From Lepus europaeus (lineage: Eukaryota > Chordata > Mammalia > Lagomorpha > Leporidae): 64,000 bases of DNA. The translations under genes were made by a program, and so were the position numbers. The stretch lies in contig NC_084836.1 of the NCBI RefSeq assembly GCF_033115175.1, forward strand, positions 70,293,297 through 70,357,296, read 5' to 3'. Below, in pieces: positions 1 through 11,974 of this stretch (position 1 is the first letter of the stretch; the number at the start of each line of letters is the position of its first letter). The notes beneath the pieces were generated by a model. It saw only the letters and a program-made list of their open reading frames with translations. It did no database searches and was not told the origin of the DNA.

Positions 1-640
1 TTCCAAAGTGACAATAAGAGTTTCCTTTGGAAAATTTGCCATGAAATTACATTCTGACACGTTGTTCTAGCCATTGTTAAATACATATTACAAATCAATT
101 CCTGCTGTGGTGGGGAGTGGTATTGATAGTCTTTGAGGTAGTAACTCAGGATGGGATGCTGTTCCCCTGGCCTGGGCTGTGCCTCAATTCATTCATACAG
201 TAGAAAGGGAAATGCTTAAGTTGTTTTCAGGCTGTCATGTGAATTTTTATGCAGGACTTTTGTGCTATAATATAAGCTTGAGATGAAATGTGTGTATAAT
301 GGGATACAGAGACCTATCTGTGTGTGCTTGTTTAGGGTATGTAATGTGTTTCCAAAGACTTCACATCCTTAGATAGGATTACAGCTCTCCTTTTTTGTGG
401 CACTGTCATCCGAATTTCTCCAGAGCTTGCTCATTTTTTTCCCTTAGGGCACTGAGGGTATTTTTGTGTTGGTACAACTTATTCTTCATGTGGAAATGGG
501 TATGTGAAAGAGCGCATTGTTTATTTACTGTATTCCTGGTCTGTAGGACTTGCCAGCATATCGTCTGATAGAATGGTTTTAGCTTATGTGCTTTGAACCT
601 ACTTGGCACTGAAGTTACTGGTCTTTGCTCCCCCCTCCAG
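1..640 (+). other. RACGAP1 intron (left edge)
   Basis: AT-rich intronic sequence running to the acceptor at 639-640. I recognise no repeat or exon in it; upstream RACGAP1 exons are outside the window. Confidence 0.7.
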
Positions 641-721
641 CGCTCTAGTAGCCGGCAGTTTGTTGATGGTCCCCCTGGACCTATAAAGAAAACTCGTTCC
701 ATTGGGTCTACAGTTGACCAG
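641..721 (+). CDS. RACGAP1: RACGAP1 coding exon a (27 codons)
   Basis: Encodes the linker stretch [19 protein letters not shown], close to human. Acceptor ccctccag precedes it and donor gtaagaat follows; both ends are in phase 0. It lies between the upstream coiled coil and the C1 domain. Confidence 0.95.
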
Positions 722-3700
722 GTAAGAATAGTAAGACCCAGAGAACTGTGGTCTGTTTTTGTCTGTCTGTTTGAAGGTAGATTTATTTATTTGAAAGTCA
801 GAGTTAGAGAGAGAGAGAGAGAGAGATACAGAGAGAGATCTTGCATCCATTGGTTCACTCCCCAAATGGCCCCAACAGCCAGGGTGGGGCCAGGCTGAAG
901 CCAGGAGCTTCTTCCAGGTCACCCACTTAGGTGCAGGGGCCCAAGGACTTGGGCTATCCTCCGCTGCTTTCCCAGGCACATCAGCAGGGAGCTGGATTGG
1001 AAGTGGAGCATCCGGGTCTTGAATCGGTGCCCATATGGGATGCCGATGTCACACACAGCAGCTTAACCCACTATGCCACAGTGCCGGCCCTGAACTGTGG
1101 TCTTGAATACACCAGCAATTAGTTGTCTCAAGCATTAAAAACTCCTTTAAGTCAACATTATAGTGTTAGTTTGAGATCTTTGATGGGAGTTTTCATATAT
1201 AACAGGAACCTTAGCATTCATATGAGTGGAAATAGTCCTATTAAGTAATCAACTATCAGCCTTATGTTTGATTCTGAGTTGCTTGTGTATATGCTCCTGT
1301 GACCTATATTTACATTATGAAGTAGGACATTTCAGCTTAAGCACGTTTTGGACTATGGTCTCAAGTCTTGGCCAAGACTCACCCACTCCAAATACCCTGT
1401 AATGAAAGGAAAGTTAGACTGTTTCTGTTCATCCTTCCCTTCTAACTACTGTTCACACAGGGAAATGAGTCCATTGTTGCGAAAACTACAGTGACTGTTC
1501 CCAATGATGGCGGGCCCATCGAAGCCGTGTCTACTATTGAGACTGTGCCATACTGGACCAGGAGCCGAAGGAAAATAGGTCTGTTGGCTCTGTGACTAAA
1601 TTGTGTAAAACAATGGGTAAAATTTGGGAACATAGTTTCCCAGAACCCTCCTGGGTCAGAGACTGGGTGTTTTGGGTAGTTTCTTACTGTACCTGCTTAG
1701 AACCTGAGATTGGTTTGTGTCATGCTTTCCCTTTGATTGCCAGCCAGGCTGCTAGTATGGAATTTTAGTTTTCCTTGAAACATTTTTTGGTAATTTTTGC
1801 ATAGCCACTGATGTTTCTCCCCTCCCCCCCCTTAAAGATTTATTTATTTGAAAGGCACAATTAACAGAGAGAGAGAGGTCTTCCATCTGCTAGTTTACTC
1901 CCAGATGGCCACAAAAGCTGGTATGGGATCAGACTGAAGCCGGGAGCTTCTTCCAGGTCTCCCACATGGATATAGGGATCCAAGCACTTGGGCCGTGCAC
2001 TGCTGCTTTCCCAGACTCATTAGCAGGGAGCTGGATTAGAAGTGGAGCAGCTGGGACTTGAACTGGCACCAGTGTAGGATGCTGGCATTGCAGACAGCAG
2101 ATTTACCTGCTATGCCACAATGCCAGACCCGAGTCGCAGGTTATTATCTGTAAATTATGTTAAAATTGGAGCTAATATTCAGAATAACCAAATTCTTTTT
2201 GTTTTTTTAAATTTAATTATTTGAAAGTCAGAGTCACAAAGATAGAGAAGGAAAAATATAGGAGAAATCTTCCATCTGCTGGTTCACTCCCCAAACGGCT
2301 GCAGAGGCCAGGGCTGAGCCAGCCAGGAGCCAGGAGCCCCATCTAGGTCTCGGATATGGATACAGGGGCCCAAGGATCTGGTTCATCTTCTGCTTTCTGA
2401 GGCTCATCAGCAGGGAGCTGGATTGGAAGTGGGGCAGTTGGGACTCGAACTGGTGCCCATATGGGACACTGGTGCCAGCGGCCCAACTTGCCATGCCACA
2501 GTGCTGGCCTGGATAAAATTCTCAAGAAGTAAGGCTTAGAGTCATCATTGTGGTGGAGCAGGCTAAGCCTCTGCCTGTGATGCCTGCACTCATATGAGTG
2601 CCATGGCGTCCTTGGCTGCTTGCTGTATTTTCTGTTTCTTCTACTTTTAAATATCAATTCAGTTATTTGAAAGGCAGAGTTACAGAGAAAAAGGGAGACA
2701 CAGAGAGATCTTCCATCCCCTGGTTCACAAATGGCTGCAATGGCCAGGGCTGGGTCATACTGAAGCCAGAAGTCAGGAGCTTCATTCAGGTCTCCCTTTT
2801 GGGTGCAGGGGCCCAAGTACTTGAGCCATCCTCTGCTGCTTTCCCAGGTGGATTAGGAGGGAGCTGGATCAGAATTGGAGCAGCTGGCACTCAAACCAGC
2901 ACCCATATGGGATGCAGGCATCACAGGTGGTGACTTAACCGGCTGCATCACAATGCTGGGCCCCCTTTGCTTTTTTTTTTAAGATTTATTTGTTTGACAC
3001 TGACTGCTCTGCTTTTGATCTAGCTCCCTGCTAATGCACTGGGAAGGCAGCAGAAGGTGACCCGGATGGCACTCCGAGCTCCTGGCTTTGGCTTTGGCAC
3101 AGCTGTTGTAACCATCTGGAGAGTGAACCAGCAGATGAAAGATCTCTGTCTCTGTCTCAGTAGCTCTTTTTTTCTTCTTTTCCTTTGTTCTTTCTTTTTA
3201 AGATTTATTTATTTATTTTGAAAGTCAGAGTTAGAGGTCCTCCATCCACTTAGATGGCCACAATGGCCAGTGCTGGGCCAGGCTGAAGCCAGGAGCTTCT
3301 TCTGAGTCTCCCACATGGGTGTGGAGGCCCAGACACTTGGGCCATCCTCTGCTGCTTTTCACAGGCCATTAACAAGGAGCTGAATCAGAAATGGAGCAGC
3401 TGGGATATGAACCAGCATATAGACTGCTGGCTTTGCAGGAGACTGCTTAACCTGCTATGCCACAGTGCTGGCCCCTGTAACTGTGCCTTTCAAATGAATA
3501 AATAAATAAATCTTTTAAAAAATGCACAAAGCTTAAACTTACTTGTTTTCTAGGTACTTTACAACCATGGAACAGTGATTCTACCCTGAGCAGCAGGCAA
3601 CTGGAGCCAAGAACGGAGACGGACAATTCAGGCACGCCCCAGAACAACGGAGGGATGCGTCTGCATGACTTTGTCTCTAAGACGGTAAATTTCTGATCAT

Positions 3701-6700
3701 TCCTTTTCCTTTGGGGCATATTCAATTTTTTTAAAAAATAGCATTTTCTGTTTTTAAATTTTTATTTTACTTGAAAGGCAGAGTTACAGAGAGAGTAAAA
3801 GAGAGAGAGAGAATCTTCCATCCACTGGTTCATTCCCCAAATGGCCACCATGGCCAGTGCTGGGCCAGGCCAAAGCCAGGAGCCCAGAGCTGCTTCTGGG
3901 TCTCCCATGTGGATGGCAGGGACCCTAGCACCTGGGCCATCTTCTGCTGCTTTCCCAGGTGCATCAGCAGGGAACTGGATGGAATTGGAGCAGCCAGGAC
4001 TCGAACCTGCACCCATATGGGATGCCAGCATCTCAGGTGGAGGCTCAACCTACTACTCCACAGCACCAGCCCCACATTCAGTTCTTTTAATTGTGAAAAT
4101 AAGTTACCGGGAAGAAGTTTCAATAGTAACTTCCTTTCTCTGTCCAGTCTGACTCTTGAGGGAAAGCTACTGGTGACAGGGAGGGTATTTTGTGAATAAT
4201 ATTAAGTTAAAGCAGCTTTGCAGAACAGTTGTTTGTACTTTTTAGTGACACATGTTTACATGTTACATTTGAATACAGTGCTTTAGACTTTCAGAACATT
4301 TTAACTTCGTACCATGTGATCCCATTAAAATCCCAGGCAAGCTGACTAGGTCTCGGGGAGTTAATCGACTTGTTTGTGCGGTGTGCTAGCAGGAGGCGAG
4401 TCAGTGCGCGGCTTTTCTGAGCCCTCCTCAGCACGTTCTTCTGCTGTTCTAGGCTGTGGACATCCAGCCACATGACCTTAGGCAGGTTACTCAAGCTCTT
4501 TGTGATTTTGTTTCTTTATCTTAACATGGAGAAACTAAAACCTACCTTAGAGGATTGTGTGAGAGTTACATAATATGTATAAAAGGTTCGGGAAGTTGTT
4601 TGGCACATACCAAATGCTCAGTGAATGTTGGTTGATGATGATGTTTTCTCACTTATGCCGCTCTGTTCCGTCTCTCGTGTTTCATCCTCAGGTTATTAAG
4701 CCTGAATCCTGTGTTCCATGTGGGAAGCGAATCAAATTTGGCAAACTGTCTCTGAAGTGTAGAGATTGTCGTGTGGTTTCACATCCGGAATGCCGGGAGC
4801 GCTGTCCTCTTCCCTGCATTCCCACTCTGATGGGCACGCCTGTCAAGATAGGAGAGGTATGACTTGTGGCTTTGTCTGCTTACTTAGTAATCGTTCTAAG
4901 CCCAAATCCCCTCCCCATGCTACACTATGGAAAAATTCAGTTTAGAGAAATTAGTGTAACTAACTCCTGGTTCCTGTTACTTAACTTCCTGTTACTTAAC
5001 TGTTACTACTCATGTCTTTTCTTTTCTTTTTTTTTAAAGATTTATTTATTTGAGAGGTAGAATTAGAGAAGGAGAGACAGAAAGATCTTCATCTGCTGGT
5101 TCACTCCCTAAATGGCCGCAGCAGCCGGAGTTGGGCTGATCCAAATCCAGGAGCTTATTCTGGGTCTCCCACGTGGGTGCAGGGGCCCAAGGACTTGCCA
5201 TCTTCTACTGCTTTCCAAGGCCATAATAGAGAGCTGGATAGGAAGTGGAGCAGGGGCCAGCGCTGCGATGTAGTGGGTAAAGCCACCGCCTGCAGTGCTG
5301 GCATCTTACATGGGTGCCGATTCAAGTCCCGGCTGCTCCACTTCTGATCCAGCTCTCTGCTCTGGCCTGGGAAAGCAGTAGAAGATGGCCCAAGTCCTTG
5401 GGCCCCTGCACCCACGTGGGAGACCCGGAAGAAACTCCTGGCTCCTGGCTTCAGATCAGCACAGCTCTGGCCGTTGTGGCCTATTTGGAGTTAACCAGCG
5501 GATGGAAAACCTCTCTCTCTCTCTGCCTCTGCTCTCTCTGTGTAACTCTGACTTTCAAATAAGTAAATAAATCTTTCAAAAAAAAAAAAAAAAAAAAAAA
5601 CAAGTGGAGCAGCCGGGACTTGAACTGGTGCCCATATGGAATGCCAGACCCCTCATGTCAGTTCTTAACTTATCAGTACCCTCACCTCTCCTTGCTGATC
5701 CTGCCTAGTGAGTTATTTTGAGGCAGGTTGCAGCCGTCATGTAATTTCTTTTTTTTTTTTTTAATAAGATTTATTTATTTATTTATTTATTTATTTGAAA
5801 GTCAGAGTTAAATGGAGAGAGGAGAGGCAGAAAGAGAGAGGTCTTGCATCTGCTGGTTCATTCCCCACTTGACCACAGTGGCCGGAGATGCGCCGATCTG
5901 AAGCCAGGAGCCAAGAGCTTCTTTCAGGTCTCCCATGCAGGTGCAGGGGCCCAAGGATTTGGACCATCTTCCACTGCTTTCCCAGGCCATAGCAGAGAGC
6001 TGGATTGGAAGTGGAGCAGCTGGGACCCAAACTGGCACCCATATTTGATGCTGGCACTGCAGGCAATGGCTTTATCTGCACCGACCTCCATTATGTAATT
6101 TCATCTGTGAATATCTGTCATGTTATATATAATATGTATATAATATATATAATATGTATATATATATTCCATACTAGGTTATTGAGACGAGGTTTCTCAT
6201 TTCTAAAACTCCGTTAAATCCGTTAAATTTATTATGTAAACACGATTAGCAAGGATCAATGCAAAGTGACTGTGCTGCTATCCATTCTATCACAAATTAA
6301 ATGTTATTTCCCCCAATCTTAGGAGTTCTTATTTGCACATCTACTGTTGTACAAATTCTCTGTAATATAGAACTCTGTTAGAGGACCATGAAACTCTCCC
6401 CTGCAGGTAGGTTGGTATCATGGTCATCTATGAGGTGTGTTAAATTATTTTTTATACTTCAAAAAGTTAAAGTTCAAGGAAGGGTTTTTGGTTTTTTTTA
6501 AAGATTGATTTGGCCGGTGCCACGGCTCAATAGGTTAATCCTCCGCCTGCGGCGCCGCCACCCCAGGTTCTAGTCCCAGTTGGGGCACCAGATTCTGTCC
6601 CGGTTGCTCCTCTTCCATTCCAGCTCTCTGCTGTGGCCGGGGAAGGCAGAGGAGGATGGCCCAAGTACTTGGGTCCCTGCACCTGCATGGGAGCTGGGAG

Positions 6701-9700
6701 GAAGTACCTGGCTCCTGGCTTCGGATCGGCGCAGCACTGGCCATAGCGGCCATTTTGGGGGGTGAACCAACAGAAGGAAGACCTTTCTCTCTGTCTCTCT
6801 CTTGCTGTCTAAACTCTGCCTGTCAAAAAATAAAAATAAATAAATAAATAAAAAAGATTGATTGATTTGAAAGGCAGAGTTACAGAGAAAAGGGGAGAAA
6901 GAGAGAGCACAATATATCTTCCATCCTGTGGTTCTGTCTCCAAATGGCCCCAACAGCCAGGGCTTGGCCAGGTAGAAGCCAGGAGCCTGGAACTCCATCT
7001 GGGTCTCCCACATGGGTGCAGGGGCCCAAAAGCTTGTTCGTCTTCTGCTGCTTTCCCAGGCACATTAGCAGGGAGCTGGATTGGAATTTGAGCACCCGAG
7101 ACTCAAACTGGCGGCCATATGACTGCTGGCATTGTGGGCAGTGGCTTAACTCACTGTGCCACAATGCCAGCCCCAGGAGTTTTTCTTTTTTTACAGTATT
7201 AAGTTTATTTTAAAAGCCATACCTATAGTTATATTATATTATATTATATTATATTATATTATATTATATTACATTATATTATATTAAAAGCCATACCTGT
7301 GCTGGCGCCGCGGCTCAATAGGCTAATCCTCCGCCTGCGACGCTGTCACATCGGGTTCTAGTCCTGGTCGGAGTGCCGGATTCTGTCCTGGTTGCTCCTC
7401 TTCCAGGCCAGCTCTCTGCTGTGGCCAGGGAGTGCAGTGGAGGATGGCCCAAGTGCTTGGGCCCTGTACTCCATGGGAGACCAGGATAAGCATCTGGCTC
7501 CTGCGTTCAGATCAGCGCGGTGCGCCGGCCGTAGCGGCCATTGGAGGGTGAACCAACGGCAAAGGAAGACCTTTCTCTCTGTCTCTCTCTCTCACTGTCC
7601 ACTCTGCCTGTCAAAAAAAAAAAAAAAAAAAAAAAGCCATACATGTAATCTCATTATTGCTCATTGTTGTTGAAGAGAAAGAGGTAATGGTTATGGCTGA
7701 TGGTCTTATTACCTGTTTGCAAGGGGTTTTTAGGACCATGAATTGGTCCTAGTTTGGAGGTAGGAAAAGAAACTGAGGATCTATGTTTGATATATGCTTT
7801 GGCAATAGCAACTTCTTTCTTTCTTTCTTTCTTTTTTTTTTTTTTTTAAGATTTATTTATTTGAAAGTCAGAGTTAGAGAGAGAGAGAAGGAGAGGCAGA
7901 GAGAGAGGTCTTCTATCCTCTCGTTCACTCCCCAGTTGGCCACAATGGCCGGAGCTGTGCCAGTCCGAAGCCAGGAACTTCCTCCAGGTCTCCCAAGTGG
8001 GTGCAAGGGCCCAAGGACTTGGGCCGTCTTCCAGTGCTTTCCCAGGCCATTAGTGGAGAGCTGGATAGGAAGTGGAGCAGCCGGGACTGGAACTGGTACC
8101 CGTATGGGATGCTGGCACCATAGGTGGCAGCTTTACCCACTATGCCACAGCGCCTGCCCCGGCAGTAGGAATTTAAAAGTAGACATGTTGTCCCAACCTG
8201 AGGGTTAGTGGAGGTAGTTCTTCACACGTGGTTTTTCTCTCTGGTCTGAGTGGTGCAGTGGTAACTTGAAGCTCCTTGCACAGGGAATGCTGGCTGATTT
8301 TGTGTCCCAGACCTCTCCGATGATCCCTTCCATCGTTGTCCACTGTGTAAATGAGATCGAGCAGAGAGGGCTGACTGAGGTAAGAGTCGTCCCAGCGATG
8401 GAATGAAATTGCTCTTTGTGTCAGGCAGTTCCGCGGTTCTTAAGTAGAAGTGTCGTCTTTACACTAGACAGGCCTGTATCGGGTCTCAGGCTGTGACAGG
8501 ACCGTGAAGGAACTGAAGGAGAAATTCCTCCGGGTGAAGACTGTCCCCCTGCTCAGCAAAGTGGACGACATCCATGCCGTCTGCAGCCTTCTGAAAGACT
8601 TCCTTCGAAACCTCAAAGAACCCCTTCTGACTTTTCGGCTGAACAAAGCCTTCATGGAAGCCGCAGGTATGGGCAGATCTTAGTACTTGAATATGAATTC
8701 CAGCAAGGCAGAAGAAATTTCCAATTTTTTTTCTTTACTGCTTTATCCACTACCCAGTACAGTGCCTGCAAAGGGTAGGCACCCACAGGTTTGGTGGATG
8801 AATAGCTACATGTGTATGTCCCGCACGCTTGTTTGCTGTCTTTCTACACCATATAGGATAGTAATAGGTTTTCTCTCGCTCTGATTTTTTGGGTCAAGGT
8901 TCAGGTTTGTCCTTTTGATGTTAAATCCATCTTTGATTCCTTTTCTTCTCATTCCACACCCAGTCCCTTGTCAAGTCTCATCTGCAGGGGTCGGCACTTA
9001 GCCCAGTGGTGAGGATGCCCCCGCCCCTAATCAGAGTGCCTCAGTTGGAGGCCTTGCTCTGCTCAGATTCCAGCTTCCTGCTAACGTGACACCCTGGGAG
9101 GCTCATGTAATTGAGCAGCTGACTTATTGTTCTGCTTCTGCCATCCCCTCTCCAGGATGATTCTCACAAGGAGCTAGAATTGTCCTTTTTAAAATTAAAT
9201 CCTCCAGAGACTTCCCATCGTTATCAGAATAAAGCCTATGCTCTCCCCGCCAATAGTTGGAAACTTCCCAAATCTTTTTTTTTTTTTTTTTTTTTTCTGT
9301 TAACTTGAGAGGTAGAGTTACAGAGAGAGGGAGAGACAGAGAGAAAGGTCTTCATCCGCTGGTTCACTCGCCAAATGGCCACAGTGGCCAGAGCTGGGCC
9401 AATCCAAAGCCAGGAGCCAGGAGCTTCTTCCAGGTCTTTCACTGCTTTTGCGGGCCATAGCAGTGAGCCAGAGGAGAAGCCAGAACTCGAACTGGTGCCC
9501 ATATGAGATGCTTAGTGTCTCAGGTGGAAGCTTAGTTCATAATACCACAGAGCAGCCCCCTACACCCCAAGTCTTTTTATTTCAGGATTTACTTATTTAT
9601 TTGAAAGACAAAGTGTCCAAAGAGGGGAAGAGATACAGAGGGAGATCTTCTGTCTGCTGCTTCACTCAAGGACCCTACATGAGGGGCTGGCATTGTGGTG

Positions 9701-11942
9701 CAGTCCTAGCTGCTCTGCTTCACAGGCAGCTCCCTGCTAACATGCCTGGGAAAGCAGAGGAGGATGGCCCAAGTGTTTGGACCCCTGCACCCATGTGGGA
9801 GACCTGGATGGAGCCCCAGGCTCCTGGCTTCAGCCTCAATCAGCCCTGGCCATTGTGGCCATTTGAGGAGTGAACCAGTGGATGGAGGAACTCTCTCTGT
9901 ATCTCTCTCATTCTCTCTCTCTCTCTCTCTGTCCCTTTCAAATAAATCTTAAATAAAATTATCTAAGTCTTAAAAAAGATCGAATGTGATTTGGCTTTTG
10001 GTTATCATTTTGTCCCCACCTCCTTTTCTTCTTTCCTTCCCCTGCAGTGTAATCTTGAATTTCTTACTGCCCGCCTCGAGGCCGTCACATTTGTTGTTGC
10101 CCAGCCTGCGTTGCTGCTACCCTAGACGTCTTCGTGATATCTCCTTCATTTCTTTCAGGCTTCTCTTCCCTGACCACCCTGTCTAAAATAACAGTTTCCA
10201 TTACATTACAGCTTTAGTCTGCTCTGTTTTCTTTATTGTATGTATTACTACTTGATAGCTATTTGTTCTTTGAATGTGTATTTGAAAGGCAGAGAGAGAG
10301 CGAGTGAGCTCCCAGGCACCGGTTCACTCCCAAAAAGCCTACATCTGGAAGCTGGGATCAGAAACTGAGAGCTGGGTACACAATCTGGGTCTCAGCCTGT
10401 GGATGGCAGGACACATATATTTAAGCCGTCACCTGTGGACTCCCAGGATGTACACTATCAGCAAGCTGAAATCTGAGCAGATCCAGAACTCAAACACTTT
10501 AATATGGAATGCAGCATCCCACGTGGCGTCTTAGCCCGTAGCCAAACACCTGTCCCTGTGTTTCCTTGTCAACCAAATCCTCCAATAGCACGAACAGTCT
10601 ACAAGGCAAGGGCTGTGTTTCCTTCTGTTGTATCATTAGTCCTTAGAAGAGTGCCGGGCGCACAGTAGACCCTTAGATATGTTTTATGAAGGAACACCTT
10701 GATAACTGTAGGTAGTTGCTGCAGCTGTATCTACCTCCCAAGCACGTGGGTTGCCAGCTGTTTTTCCTAACAGCAAGGGCCTATTTTTAAAAAGTTCTGA
10801 CTTGTAATATTGAGCTGTTGGCCAGTATCCTGCTTGCTAATGAAAGTAGAGTCTGATGTAGTCATGAACCTAATCAGAAGTTCCCGAAGCTTACTGTATA
10901 GAAGGGACTTTGTGGTCGATAACTCGGAAGCCCGCTGTCAAGGGAAAGAAGTTTAGGCCTCGCGGTGCTTTCTTTTCATTTATAGAAATCACAGATGAAG
11001 ACAACAGCATAGCCGCCATGTACCAGGCTGTCGGTGAACTGCCCCAGGCCAACAGGGACACGTTAGCTTTCCTCATGATTCACTTGCAGAGGTGAGTGCA
11101 GCAGACTTGCTCTGGGAGTTGGGGAATTTTTCAAGGGGAAGATAATGCGAGTTGGGTCTTAGGGAGTGTGAAAGGCGAATTGTTTTCTTGTACAATTTAT
11201 ATTTTGGTCTGCATTTAAGTAGAGGAGAAAGTCTTCTAATTTAAACTCTTTTGCTTAGAGTGGCTCAGAGTCCAAACACTAAAATGGATGTTGCCAATCT
11301 GGCTAAAGTCTTTGGACCTACAATAGTTGCCCATGCTGTGCCCAATCCAGACCCGGTAACAATGTTACAAGACATCAAGCGTCAGCCCAAGGTAAGTGTG
11401 TGTGTGCATGGCTGCCCACCTGAGGGCTCCTGCTCACTCCAGAACTTGTTTGTAGCATAAGAGAATGGTGAGAAGTAAGCTCTGTGTTTTGGAAGTTGGC
11501 TGACGTTGTGTGTTGGCTTTTAGGTAGTAGAGCGCCTGCTTTCACTGCCCGTGGAGTATTGGAGTCAGTTCATGATGGTGGAGCAGGAGAACGTTGATCC
11601 CCTGCATGTCATTGAAAACTCCAATGCCTTCTCAACACCCCAGACGCCAGACGTTAAAGGTGAGGCCCGAGTTATATTTTTTCCCAGACTGACTCCCTCT
11701 GTTTGGTCATGTGCCCTTTTCCTACCATTACTAGAGCTGCTTGAAATTTATGTTCTTCTATAAAATATTAAGTTTACTTTGAAAGTTTTAACATTAAAGG
11801 AAAAACTTGTACAATTCTACCACCCTAATATACATATATATTTTCGCTTTTCCGTGTCTCCTCTTATGTATTCTTTTTTTTTTCTCTCTCTCTCTCTCTT
11901 TTTTTTTTTTTTTTTAAATTTTTGACAGGCAGAGTGGACAGT

Positions 11943-11974
<32 letters not shown>

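Noticed and set aside
5254-5601. tRNA gene-like A and B box sequences in SINE heads
   Set aside because: C-repeats are tRNA-derived; these are SINE internal promoters, not functional tRNA genes.
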